64,000 nt of DNA from Zychaea mexicana. Taxonomy: Eukaryota > Mucoromycota > Mucoromycetes > Mucorales > Lichtheimiaceae. Shown here piece after piece: positions 12,245 to 23,231 of this stretch (within the stretch, counting starts at the first letter, position 1; every line of letters starts with the position of its first letter). Under the pieces are notes generated by a model, which was not told the origin of the DNA, did not search any database, and was given only the letters and a program-made list of their open reading frames with translations. Location: NCBI RefSeq assembly GCF_025766255.1, contig NW_026516755.1:1-64000 (forward strand), written 5' to 3'. Made by a program: the position numbers and the translations under genes.

Positions 12245-12777
12245 TTACAAGTAGAAACTGGCCATCATGATCACAGTAAGCGTGAGTGCAGCTGACATGG
12301 TATTACCGGCCATTGTGATGCTAGGAGCAGAGCTTTGTGGTGTCTGGATGGCATTTTGTGTTTGGGAAGCGACATGGGAGGAAGCGCTACCACTAACGCT
12401 AGCAGTGGCGCTGGCAGTAGCACTGGCAGTGGCCGGCATTGACGTTGACATGACCGAAGAGTTGGCAGGACTCACACTGGTCGGCCAGTATTGTTCCACG
12501 CAGCCGGTGTAGCAGTCATCAGAGCCTTGGCAGTTTTGGATGCAGTTGTTGGCATCAGAAACTACATAAACAAGAGTCTCTTAATATATATCACTTATAC
12601 AACCATCACCACTGCCCGAACCTCGATTGACTGACAACACTACCACCACTCGTTCATATTCTTACCACACTTTTGCAAACAAGTCGTATCGGCTTCACTG
12701 CAACTACAGGCGGCATTGGCCACAGTAGAAAGGAACGCTAGAAGCGACATGACGACAACGAGAAACATGGATTTCAT
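12245..12777 (-). CDS. Small secreted cysteine-rich protein, probable GPI anchor
   Basis: Two exons on the minus strand, 12777-12666 and 12561-12245, join in phase to 142 residues. Residues 1-22 form a clear signal peptide ending 'STVANA'. The mature start has eight cysteines in about 45 residues ('CSCSEADTTCLQKC', then 'CIQNCQGSDDCYTGC'). A long Ser/Thr/Ala-rich region follows (about 60-120), including a short Ala-Ser-Ala-Thr repeat of the kind that is heavily O-glycosylated. A hydrophobic tail after a small-residue site ('SITMAGNTMSAALTL') is typical of GPI attachment. The pattern suggests a cell-wall or plasma-membrane surface protein. I do not recognise a named family. The cysteine spacing resembles small fungal surface proteins in general rather than CFEM or hydrophobins. 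Confidence 0.8.
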
Positions 12778-13369
12778 CTTGGAGGACAGCAGTAATTGAG
12801 GAAAAGAGTAAATGTAAGAAAGAAGAAGAAAAGGTAAAGAATCGGATGGAAACTTGAATCTCTTTGTTTATATATCTTCTTCTTTTCTTTCTTTCATCAC
12901 TTGCCTTTTCGGTCACTCGTACGAATATGTACGGCAAATAAACCCCCCCCCCCATGCCATCCGGACCTATGACGACGTCCATGGAGGATGACTATGACCA
13001 CAAAGAACACATATATACGAGACTGGAAAAGAAGCAGTGCGGGCTATACGGAAAGAAAGTGAAATTTTGAGCACCTTTACATATACACCGCAACACGCGT
13101 GCGTTGCTTCTCCATTCTTGCATATGCATGATACTATCTATACAGCCCCTTTCTGTCCAGCGGTAGTGTACAACACATGGTGGTGGCAGCGGTCAATGTA
13201 CCGATTTTCCTGAGCTGTCCATAGTACGCCACTATTTGAGCTGGCAACACGATACAGCGATTGGTCCTAGCTGCGTATAACCAAATAATGATAAATGAGG
13301 AGGTTCCCCGATCTTAGTTGCTATTACTATTGCTGATGTTCACAGCTAAGGTAAACAAATCTATCGACG
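12778..13369. other. Intergenic region, promoter of the surface protein
   Basis: Contains a TATA-type sequence (TATATA) near 12870 read on the minus strand and a C homopolymer near 12942-12952. No gene seen. Confidence 0.5.
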
Positions 13370-13567
13370 ATGACCGTTCGCGTGCGTAATTGTTTTGTAT
13401 TCCTCGCTCTTCTAATCTTTTCCGCTGGTGTGTGCATACAGAAATCGATACTCAGCAGCATAAATCACCACTTGAAAGTACCTAAAAACAGTAGCATGTA
13501 CAACATTCAAATCGCACTGCAGATGAGCCAGAGTGAAGGAGAGGAGTGGATGCATGAAGGTACGTGA
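13370..13567 (+). CDS. Weak ORF with signal-peptide-like start
   Basis: ATG at 13370 begins a 65-codon frame whose first 22 residues ('FVFLALLIFSAGVC') look like a signal peptide. The rest is a short polar peptide with no recognised motif. A GTACGT donor lies at the very end of the frame, so this may be the first exon of a longer gene, but no convincing second exon was found. Treat as hypothetical. Confidence 0.3.
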   Translation: MTVRVRNCFVFLALLIFSAGVCIQKSILSSINHHLKVPKNSSMYNIQIALQMSQSEGEEWMHEGT

Positions 13568-15519
13568 CTACGATATGTTACCATCCTTTTTCGAATTTCC
13601 TGATAGTAAGTGATAGCAGACGCAGTCATTGTTTCCTTCACCGTTTTCTCTTTCAACAAAATTCATGGATAAAAAAAATGGTGACGTTAGTAACAAATAC
13701 AGCGATACTTCACATAGCATTACAGAGAAACTCATGGCCTCCTTAAGCATATCACATTCGAAAGTAGTGTGTAACAGATATACGCTAGTGTGCTGATATA
13801 ATAAACGATGCATGACCCTTGGAAACGAAATTGAATTTTTGTCTTCCAAACATGGGTGGTGGAGTGTGTGTCTGGATAGGTGCTGCACCATGTTTATTAG
13901 TTTATATTTGCTTTCACACGTACATGATGCACCTCATCGTCGGCTTCATACTCGTCGAACGCTCTATCGGTATATGTGACACGCTTTCTCGGCGCCGTCT
14001 TCAGGACAAACATAATGAATACAAAACTAAAAATATAACAGCCACGTTTATTAAAATAAACAACAACTGTTCTCTTTGTATTGGGAGCATGTCGATGAAA
14101 GAGAGCATAAAAGTTTATATTTATACTTCATCCCATAATCAGCAGAGAAAAAGCATGACTACATATACGATTATACATAAATTCTCATCCTTTATCAACG
14201 CAACGCACGGTTTTCCATACGATTTATCGCTTTGTCAACGTTGACATGGGTACACGCAAATACATTCTTATAAATTCTTCATGTTTGACCTTCTCAATCT
14301 CTCTCATACTACGTAGTATGAGCGTAATTCACTACTGTAACGTCACAGTGGAAAAAAGGGGACGCACCTGCGAGGATAACAATGAAAAACGCGAAATGGA
14401 GAATAATGTACATGATTGGCGCGCTTGATTTCTCCGTTATTCATATTGCTAGTGTCAAGTTGTATGCTAAATAGACAGATTCGCATGCACTCGTTATATG
14501 GTAAGCTCCAGGGTAATCATTGCTACATATGATACATAGAAAACAGAATGACGTGGAGCGCGGTCAACTAAGGAGTCGCTGCATAGATTCTCAGTGAGTG
14601 ACAAGATCCATGATGCTCAGAGTTGAAGTGACCGCCGTTACCACCACTACCACCTTGATGAACGAATGCAGAAATCCATGTACAGTGTTTTCTATAAGAA
14701 AAGTTTTCTACCACCCCCTTTCTGAAGAATACCGTTCCGCTGCTCACTTTTGATCTGTCTTTTTTTTAGTGGTGCCTGTGCTTCGGCTGGTTCTACAAAA
14801 ACGGAAAGTTGAAGGTAGTGTAGCGTCAGCATTATCAAATATTTATAAACAAGAGTAGCACAATCCGACGTTGTGTTGGTCGCTAATTTTAACGGCTATG
14901 ATCATTTTTCAATGATGATTTTATTTAAAAAAAGAAACGCCAAAGAAGAGACTTTGGTGGCGTGTACTGTACGAGTAAAGTTCGTGACGCACTGAGAGAA
15001 TTTCAACGGTCGTCACTATATTCTAGAGGAAGTTTTTAGCCACACTCCAATCACAGATTTTGAGACATGTCCACTTCGTTCGACTGAAGTACATATTCAT
15101 TCCATTACCCTAAAGCAAAGTGGTGACAGGTATAAAGTCGCTGGTGCTCTGGAGTAAATGCCATCCGACCACAGATGTGGGACGTTTCCAGCAACATATA
15201 CCGATTACTGGGACACTGTCATTTCTTCGCGTATCCATGCGCGTATATAGCCCATTCTGCATAAACGACAGCGTCAGTTTCGGCTCGGTAGATGTATCTT
15301 CCATCGCTGTCTTTATCCTTGCTACGAGTAGCAAGTACTTTAGGGACCACTTGGATGCTAAAAAAGCGAGTTGCTAAAGACGCAGTGTATCTCTCGCTCT
15401 TTCTATTCAGGATAATCTTGAGCGATGCACAGCTAATCATGCCAATATTCTTTTTGCGAGGAGGGTCTGTCCCTGATCGCATAATTATCAACCGTAATCG
15501 CGTTGAAGGTCATGATAGG
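13568..15519. other. Gene-poor stretch before the transposon relics
   Basis: No gene that I can support. A 141-codon plus-strand frame at 13819-14244 has no protein-like pattern. Minus-strand frames near 15110-15490 have some coding character but match nothing I recognise, and may be the 5' edge of the transposon relic. A perfect 20 bp palindrome lies at 14303-14322. Confidence 0.5.
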
Positions 15520-16665
15520 CTTTATGCTGACTAACCCAGTGTATCCTGAGAGTTTATTTAGACATCGTTTTCGCATGTCTAGGAAGCTATTTGATAACAT
15601 ACTCGAGGGAATAGTAGAAATGCATTGGTACTTTTCTCAAAAATACGATGCCGCGTTATAACCTGGTTTGACACCTGAACAAGAGGCAACTGCAGCAATT
15701 CGACAGCTTGCTTATCGTGTTTCGGCTGATGCAGTGGATGAGTATGTACAGTACGCTGCGGCGAAAGTAAGTACTGCTCTGAAATGCCTAGAGTATTTTT
15801 GTGAGGGCGTCATCGAGAACTACGGTGAAGAATACTTTCGAACTCCAACAAAAGAAGACTTCCAATCGTACTTTAAAGAATTGTGAAGGGCGCGCATTTC
15901 CCAGTATGATTGGGTCTCTCAACGGCTTGCACTGGGAATGGAAGAACTGTCCCTTTGGCTAAAAGGGACAATATCAAGGTCGCAATGATCATTTTGGAAA
16001 TCGTGACCGATTATGAAACATGAATATGGCATGCACATTTTGGCCTTCCTGGATCCTTGTACGACATCAATGTTCTTCACCCTTCCCTTTATTCACGTAC
16101 ACTGCCTTTGATCTTACGCCCCCAATTGAGTTCACTGTGAATGGTCATGAATATGATAAAGAGTGGTCTTTGGTTGATTGCATTTATCCACCACGGGCAA
16201 TGTACATCAATACAGTTCCATACCCGGTCGAGCAAAAGAAGAAGGTAACGATGAACCGTTAAACTGGATTTACTTTTTACTCATCTTATATACAGCTTTT
16301 TGCTAGAATGCAAGAAGCTTGGCGTAAGGATGTTGAACGTTCGTATAAAATTTTACAAGCAAGATTTGCAGTGATTTGACATCCAGCAAAGCTTTGGGAT
16401 CTCAACACGCTGGCCATTATGCTGAAGGCATGTATGTATTATCATGCGTTATACGATACTTGAGAGTAACCGCGAAGACCCAGATGAAGATGAAAGACAT
16501 GAGAAAGTGAGATGTGAAGGGCCTGTACCACCATTAGTAGTTGAGAGAAGCCTCAAAACGATGAGGAAATTCTTCAACGCTACAGTGAGATCAGTGATGG
16601 AAACTGTTCACCATCGATTGAAAAAGATCTCATTGAGCATTTATGGGCTCATCGTGGCAACAGTG
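15520..16665 (+). pseudogene. PIF/Harbinger transposase, decayed
   Basis: A DDE nuclease of the PIF/Harbinger (HARBI1/ALP1-like) class, broken by stops and frameshifts. Family blocks appear in order but in different frames. The N-terminal helical region is followed by 'LTPEQEATAAIRQLAYRVSA' and 'DAVDEYVQY' near 15670-15760, then 'FCEGVIENYGEEYFRTP'. 'GSLNGLHWEWKNCP' follows near 15915, where the family normally has an aspartate after the serine-leucine; here it is asparagine. Then come an 'IWHAHFGLPGS..DINVL' equivalent near 16020-16080, 'TVNGHEYDKEW..DCIYPP' near 16135, 'MQEAWRKDVERS' near 16310, and the tail 'DLIEHLWAHRGN' near 16640. At least four lesions are visible, including a TAA before the first block, a TGA after 15884 and a TGA near 16378. 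It cannot encode an active enzyme. Confidence 0.85.
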
Positions 16666-16767
16666 TTTAACAAAGTCTTTTTCTTTCTATAAATAACATT
16701 ATGAAGAAACCGTAATTAGACTTTAAGCAAATGACTTTTTTTATAGAATAAACGTTTATTAGATAGC

Positions 16768-17626
16768 TTACGCTTCTGCTTTTTCCAGTCTCTCAAGTGC
16801 CTGTCTCTTGCGTTTCATAAAATAAGCACGAGAGAGCTCATCCATGCCGTCCAAACTCATACTCATCAATTGATAGTCGGCGAGCTCTCGTTCTAACTCG
16901 AATCTTTCTCTGTCGATTCGGCATTGCTCTCGTTGGATAGCCAAGGCTTCGGCGTAGCTTTCTTGGCGTTTACGTTTGAAAGAAGCCTCTTGCTCTTGCT
17001 TCTTGGCTTGCTTGCGACCAATTGGACGGGCTTGACCGCCTTCGGCAGGGACACTGTTACCAGTAGACTTCTCTACGTGCCGGACCAGGAACTTTGGTTG
17101 ATTACGAAGGAGCTTGTAGCAATGGTCAAGCTTGAAGCGATCCTTCTTCGTTGGCGATGTTTGCATAAATAGGTCATTTGCAAGGTCGAGCTATCACAAT
17201 GTCAATCAATGTAAATATTTGTAATTGTGGTGGTGCTGTGTAGGATAATTGTTTATTTACCAGTGACAATTCATTCTGACCATTTCCGTGTCGTGCTGTG
17301 ACCTGCGCTAAACAGCCATCCAAGCGAGTTACTTCTCTTTGAATGTCATCCCATCTGCACGACATAGAACCAGGGGTACTTCGGCGGGTTATGTCGCCTC
17401 CTTTCGATATGAACTCATCATAAACGTCCTTCCAGAAACCTGGGTCATGGGATTCGGGACCGCTACGCGGATCCGTGCCTTGTGCACTGTTTATAGTCTT
17501 ATCAACCCAAGCCTTGCACAACAACGTATCTTCTTCAATAGTCCAACCAAGGCCTCTAGTAGAGTAAGTAGTGGGAGTGTCAACGGTAGTACTGTCATCG
17601 GTAATGGGATTGTTGATGTCAGACAT
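16768..17626 (-). CDS. PIF/Harbinger SANT/Myb-like accessory protein, intact
   Basis: The second protein of PIF/Harbinger elements: a DNA-binding partner that recruits the transposase to the element ends and the nucleus. Two exons, 17626-17261 and 17190-16768, join in phase to 262 residues with no lesion. The N-terminal half is a trihelix/SANT-like domain ('GLGWTIEEDTLLCKAWVD', 'FWKDVYDEFISKG', 'RRSTPGSMSCRWDDIQREV'). The second half has a basic 'KQAKKQEQEASFKRKRQE' stretch and a long charged coiled coil ('LAIQREQCRIDRERFELERE'), as in these proteins. It lies tail to tail with the dead transposase about 100 bases away, so both probably came from one element. Its survival could mean recent insertion, use in trans by other copies, or a host role. 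Confidence 0.8.
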
Positions 17627-18050
17627 TTTGTTCAAGATTTCGTTTTAGTTTTTATAGGAAGAAAAACTTTGAAACGCGATCAGCATTGGGGAATAGAGTT
17701 TTCAAATTCGGAATTTGGGCACAACCGCCGGAGAGGCTCTTTACTACTGCATTTTCGAAGTACGCTGGATGTTACAATTGTAAAAGGAATCGATTTCGTG
17801 ATCGTTTGTCATATTTTTCTTTTCATGAACAAGCCATAAGAGTAGCAGCGAGGCATCAAATAATCGTTTCCTCATTGCTGTGTACTGTATCAGTAAGAAC
17901 GAGGTATCCGAAGGGTGATTCCTCGTTGATACCAACATGAAATGATGCTGAATTCTCGTTTACGTGGGAGCCGATCAATTTGCCGTGCCAGTATGTGAGA
18001 TTAACGCAAATAACAGCACTTTTCTTATCGTGCACAGCATAAAACTAGCC
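17627..18050. other. Stretch between two transposon relics
   Basis: No gene seen. This should contain one end of the Harbinger element, but I could not identify a matching pair of terminal inverted repeats or a 3 bp target duplication by eye. Confidence 0.4.
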
Positions 18051-18059
18051 AGAAACCTC

Positions 18060-19520
18060 AGGTTTATTATCATATTGCTTTGTATACTGATAAATAAACC
18101 ATAATCGATCAAGCGACGATAAAACGACATGTTCCCAGTGTACTGAATTTCGACAAGGACAGGCGGCAGAGAGCTTGTGTTTTTTGCTTTGGATGCCGTG
18201 TACAGAACATCTGACTTGGTGGAATTTATCCACTCCGTGGGACAATGTATACTTCAAGAACCCACTGTTCGCCTGGCGTATTCATCATTATGCCTACCGG
18301 ATATTCATGCCCACAAGTACACGCAAATGATCCTGATTGGTCTAGATGCGCTGTAATCCCTCTCTTCTTCGATTTGAGGGCTTGCCAAGTTTCACCTTCG
18401 TCAAATTTCCTGGTAGTAATAGAAAAGTAGTATAGACGCAATGCACGCTTCTCTTGCATGTCCTAAAAGATCATTTACCGAGCCCTCATAGTTTATGACT
18501 TACTCAGGCTTGACCCACGGACGGTCGACTTCCTCTTGGCCTTCATAGGCGACTTCTTTTGGGTCCTTTGTCTTCGCAAAACGACGTAGTGACAAATTTT
18601 CATCCAGCTATGATCTTGGGACCAGACTAAAACAAATGCTCGACATGTTTAACTCCTTAATATAGATAAGTGTTTTACAGCACATAACTAGAAACATACC
18701 GCATATATGCACGCAGGACACGCGTCATCTAGGTCACACAGATCTCGATGCTTTTCAAGATTGATCATTAATCTCCCAATCTATGGGAGAGCTTCAGTCA
18801 GTCGTTGCTTGAAGGATGCAGGTATTGGAAGCTAAAGGATTAAGAATGTAATCATAGTTAATGCATTTTGTATTTTATCTTTCCATCTATTAAGCCGTTT
18901 ATACCTTGAAGTGGTATTCTGCTCGAGCCAATTCAGCGATTGCGTGGATTGAGGTACGGCAAATAAAGTGCATGTTATGGAAGCTTCGCGTTTGCTCAGT
19001 ACGGATAGCGTGCTGCGGATCGGATGATGTTGAAGGGAAAAGGTGACGACGCATCATGACAAGTGGCAGCGAATGTTCGGGGCACTTTTTGCACTAAGTG
19101 ATCTTGTCAGGCGAATCTTTATTACATATGTTGATGATGTGTCGGTCAGCTTGCTTAGACCTTTCTTTCTTCGTTTTTCTTCTTTAAACTGGCGAACTGC
19201 TTTTCTTCGTACCCCACTTGTAAACAGTGGTGATATAGGTCGTCTTCTTTTCTTTGCACCCGCAGGTCAACAAAACATCGTCAGTAGCCTCAAGTGACTG
19301 AGGTACAGGGACCTGGACACCATAGCCCTGAATGTATGCCTTAGTGAGAAAAGGCAAAAGATCGGCCTATTTTTTGGCACGTTCGTCTGTTCTCTTCCTT
19401 ATACGCACGACGAAAGGATTCTCATCGACATTGACCCATTCCTTTTGCTGTGATGTCGGATGGTGTAACCTGAGCCCGCGAATTGGAAGCATTACGTTCA
19501 ATCAAAGAGGTCGTGTGTGT
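18060..19520 (-). pseudogene. KDZ-type transposase, decayed N-terminal half
   Basis: Minus-strand remains of a Kyakuja-Dileera-Zisupton transposase. In order from 19520 downwards: 'RTDERAKK(stop)ADLLPFLTKAY', with a TAG where a tryptophan is expected; 'LLTCGCKEKKTTYITT'; 'CKKCPEHSLPLVMMRRHLFP' followed by 'SIHAIAELARAEYHFK' (near 19080-18910); then 'LCDLDDACPACIYA' near 18730; 'IIALDENLSLRRFAKTKDP' near 18600-18560, which corresponds to the family's core aspartate block; and 'HLDQSGSFACTCGHEYPVG' with 'MMNTPGEQW' near 18360-18270. The cysteine clusters and the aspartate-containing block are typical of KDZ proteins. The frame changes several times and has stops. The C-terminal half is not found, so this is a truncated relic. 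Confidence 0.75.
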
Positions 19521-20532
19521 GTAAGCTTCGTCTTTTCATAGTTGTAGACTACTCCAAAAGTTCTTTTGCGTTGTTCACCGAGTTCAGCACTTGTTTGATA
19601 AAGCAGATGGGTAATGAACTACTGGTGGTAAAAGCTACAAATAGCAAGCGTGCACAGGTGCACAATGTAAATCCCGCACGGTGGCGGTGGCGGTTGCGGT
19701 TGCGGTTGCTTGTCGAGCTGTTCCTCGACTATCAAAGCCGGCAGCTGGGTATGACTAGGGCCATACGCGTATAAATAGAAAAACACCAAAATCTCTGGTG
19801 GTCGGGTATGTTGCTAATAGACAAGAAACGCATCCAATCACAATTTGACGTTTATTGTTTGCCCTCCTTTAGATTTTTTATTGTCAGCTACACGGACAAT
19901 GGGAGGTCGGGGAACACAAGACCAAACGATAGACATGGTGCCTGTGCTTATTGGGTTAGAGTGTTACAAAGTAGCAAAACTGACAGGTATGATAGTGCGC
20001 TAGTAACATCATCGAAAGCCCATAGAAAGAATAGTATGCTCGATCGTTGCATTGGTCCGCTATTGCTGAACAAGAACAACAGCTCTTTTTTAGCGATCCA
20101 AGAAGATCACCAAGAGGACCTAAAACCTGTCACGGTCCGCAACAACAGCAACGACTATCATAGTATCGTTTACTCCATACCCTCTCTCTCTCTCTCTCTT
20201 TTCTCCATCTACCTTTCACACTCGTTTCTCTTCTATCAACATATAGTCTCGCCTTCCTTTGCGAACACTTTACGAATCAAAGCAATATCGACCACCGCCT
20301 GTATATATAACCCAACCGTGTCACTCATCCACGCCCACCGCTCGTTTTTGCTTTTTTTTCTTGGGTTTTTAAGATCTCAAGACAATATATACACCTCTCG
20401 AATTCTGAATGGCAAGTGCATATACGCAAAAGAAGTGTTCTTCATTTTCATGCGTACGCGACTAATTGTCGATTAGATCGACATTGACCATTACAAAAAC
20501 TAATCTGTTTGCGTTGACATTACAATAAACAG
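19521..20532. other. Intergenic region, promoter of the potassium-channel gene
   Basis: Has a short GGCGGT/TGCGGT repeat at about 19680-19712 and a CT repeat near 20186-20200. The first coding exon of the downstream gene may lie near 20410-20460 but could not be fixed. The 222-codon frame at 19808-20476 lacks a protein-like pattern. Confidence 0.45.
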
Positions 20533-21725
20533 TGCTGGAGCTGCTGTTCTTCTTCTGGTCCCAAATGGAAACGAGAAATTGTTCGAGACCACAAGTTCGA
20601 TTATGTCGACTTGGACGAATTTTATGATCGGTCCTGTTTTGCACGTCTAGGCTATCTATGGGTGTATATCATGATACTCAAGTCCACAGCCGTCTACCTG
20701 GCCGATTTATGGACTGCAAGTAAGGAAATGGCTATACGTCATGTTCATATGCCACAAAACACAGACTGATAAGAAGAAACTCATCTAAATCGACGTTAGT
20801 CTCACTTTTGGCGCTGGACAACCAAATGTATGCCGAGCCTGTCATTCCGACCGAAACGTCGAAATGGATCTTTTTAGCCTCGATCATTGTCTCGTATCTG
20901 CTATTGTTCTGGGACATGGTCAAAACCCGCAAAATCATCCGATCGCGCAACATATCCTTTGCATTCACATCGATCATTGCAAGTCGATACTACAGTATTC
21001 GAAAGGGATACAAATACTACTGCCTCTTCCGTAAGATCGACAAACAGCTCGACCCAATCCCCTTTTTCGTGTTTTTCACACTGAAAGGCTGGAAACGTTT
21101 GTTTTTGACAGAATCGCCACGTCAGGTGATCAACATTGTCACATTGGTCGCGCTGGTACCAAAATGGATCCAGATTGAAAAGGGTGGCCAAGTCTTGCTG
21201 GATAATGAAGCGCTGGGCAAAGACTTGGTGCAGAAAATCATGACGGGGACCATGGCATTTTCGGTCGTTATCTTTGGCATTTCGTTCTTGTTGGTGTGTC
21301 TCGCGTTCATCATGTATGTTCCGCTCCTGTGCCATATTCAGGGCAACTTGAAAGAATATTGCTGTCATAAAGTAGACAAGAGGTAATTAGCGAACACCCG
21401 GACTTGTAGGAACGAAGAGAAAAATATGCGCTGACGAATAGGAACTAGGATTGCCGAGTTGCTTCGCCGACAAGCTCGTAAACGCACTGCAAAGAATCAA
21501 CAACAGCAGGCTGGAAGATGGGACGCTCATCACCAACCGCCAACAATAACGTCAAACGCAGTAGAAGCGAAAAACATGATTTATAGCCAACCTGAATACG
21601 CCCAATCCGATCAGCTGGGACTGATTGCGCATGCCCAGGTCCAACCCTACTCGCCAACTCCATCGTCAACCTATTCTTCACCCTACTATTATCACCATAA
21701 CAACAACAACAACAACTATTTCTGA
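20533..21725 (+). CDS. Kch1/Prm6-family low-affinity potassium channel
   Basis: A plasma-membrane potassium channel family of fungi that lets potassium in during mating or stress and thereby promotes calcium influx. Three exons, 20533-20719, 20800-21382 and 21449-21725, join in phase to 348 residues; the initiating exon was not identified. Family blocks are 'KWKREIVRDHKFDYVDLDEF' near the start, 'LGYLWVYIMILKSTAVYLAD' (membrane span 1), 'TSKWIFLASIIVSYLLLFW' (span 2), 'IRSRNISFAFTSIIASRYYS', 'FFVFFTLKGWKRLFLTESPR', and two further spans ending at 'CLAFIMYVPLLCHIQG'. The C-terminal cytosolic tail is basic, then rich in Gln, Pro, Ser and Tyr, with a short His-Asn run. No lesions. In yeast the paralogues are KCH1 and PRM6. 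Confidence 0.88.
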
Positions 21726-22317
21726 TAATCAATGTAAATTATAGCATATCTCTTTTCCCTTTCCTCCCTTCCTCGCTCTTGCCTCTGTTGATTGCTGGTT
21801 ACCAAAACGCAGGGCAACTTTTTACTAACAACAACTCCATCACCACCATCATCAATTTGTTCATTTCCACCCTTGATGTTATGATAAACGATCTTGCTTT
21901 ACTGTTCTGATATGTATATCCCAATATTATGCATGCATTATACACTGATGGACCAATTAACGCGTATAACCAGTTTTATACGGGTTCGATATATAATGTA
22001 CACACACACGTACGACCGCTGCTGCTATTCTTACATATGACAGCTATGATACACTATAAGCTCAGCCTCGTGTCTGTCCTTTACTTCTGCTTATTATCTG
22101 CGCATACGATAGTGTTTTATCACTCAGCCTTGTCAATTTTTGTACATGGCTGATGCAGTAGGTATATGTACATAGTACATAGTATGCAGGACACGAGGTG
22201 CCGAAACCATAATTCAGTACATACAGAAAAGTAATAACACGGAGCGGACGCCGGTGGTCGGGGGGTTTGAAATGAATCCAACAGAATCGAAAATGTAAGA
22301 TAATCATTGGGTCGTTT
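21726..22317. other. Intergenic region, no gene seen
   Basis: Presumed 3' region of the channel gene, followed by AT-rich sequence. Nothing recognised. Confidence 0.5.
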
Positions 22318-22512
22318 TCATGTGTGCTCCAGCTTTCTTTCCCCAGCCTCTTCACGAACCTCACTATCTTCCTTGGCGATAATATACAAGACGGATCTTT
22401 CCATCATGTATGTTACAAAATGATGAGCTTGAGTAAGAATAGTAACAATAAGGAAGCAGTAGAAACAATACTGCTGAGCAGATGAACGGGCTTGGCGAAA
22501 ACAAGTATTCAT
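22318..22512 (-). CDS. Small single-span membrane protein, hypothetical
   Basis: ATG at 22512 opens a 64-residue frame. It has a short basic, cysteine-containing start ('MNTCFRQARSSAQ'), a hydrophobic segment ('CFYCFLIVTILTQAHHFV') and an acidic, charged C-terminus ('KEDSEVREEAGERKLE'). The orderly layout and codon use resemble a genuine small membrane protein. No family recognised. A CT-rich leader lies just upstream. An in-frame upstream TTG or ATG could extend it, but the added residues look like untranslated leader. Confidence 0.4.
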   Translation of the reverse strand: MNTCFRQARSSAQQYCFYCFLIVTILTQAHHFVTYMMERSVLYIIAKEDSEVREEAGERKLEHT

Positions 22513-23195
22513 GGTATCATAATGAATGAGAGAGAGAGAGTAAATTGTAAGCGATGGAGTAGGGGAGGAGAAGAGGAAGCGGGTCATTATGATATCATTC
22601 CCTCAGTTCAATCCTAGTGAATGCTATGTACTATGTACTATATCATCACTGCTGCTACCCCATGCCATCTTCTCGCTATGATATCCATCCATCCAAAAGA
22701 ATGACAACTAGATAAACTCTCCCCATTTATTATTCTAAACAGCCTATTTTCTGTAGCTAGAGCTATCTATTATCCCTAATAGCAATATAGGCTCGTGTCT
22801 TTCTTTTTAAATGGATTTGATAAAAATTATAAAGTTTGTTCTGAATTACATCATTGCAACTAGATCGAGCGTGCAACAACAATTATCACGGCACGTTTTC
22901 ATGTAAGGATGGTCGTTTTCTACAGCACACTACAGTTCCCTGGCTCCGTGAACAACTTTTTCCTTTGAATTTTGACCACTTTAAGCAACTTGACACGATT
23001 TTTACAGGACGTGTTGATGCTTTGATTGTATATATCGAGATTGGCTAGCGTACAGATAAGACGCACAGGGTCTAGAGCAGCAACAGCTTCGCTTAATAAT
23101 CAGGATCTCACTGTGGAGCAGTAATGACTAGTACATATAGTATCTTGTACACTTGTTGTACAACAAAAAGAAACATATCATAGTATAACGGTCGA

Positions 23196-23231
<36 letters not shown>

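Noticed and set aside
13819..14244. 141-codon plus-strand open frame
   Set aside because: It lacks a protein-like pattern, has no motif or splice support, and lies in AT-rich sequence where such frames occur by chance.
19808..20476. 222-codon plus-strand open frame ahead of the potassium-channel gene
   Set aside because: Composition follows the CT-rich promoter and the frame carries no recognisable domain; it looks like a chance opening in a leader region.
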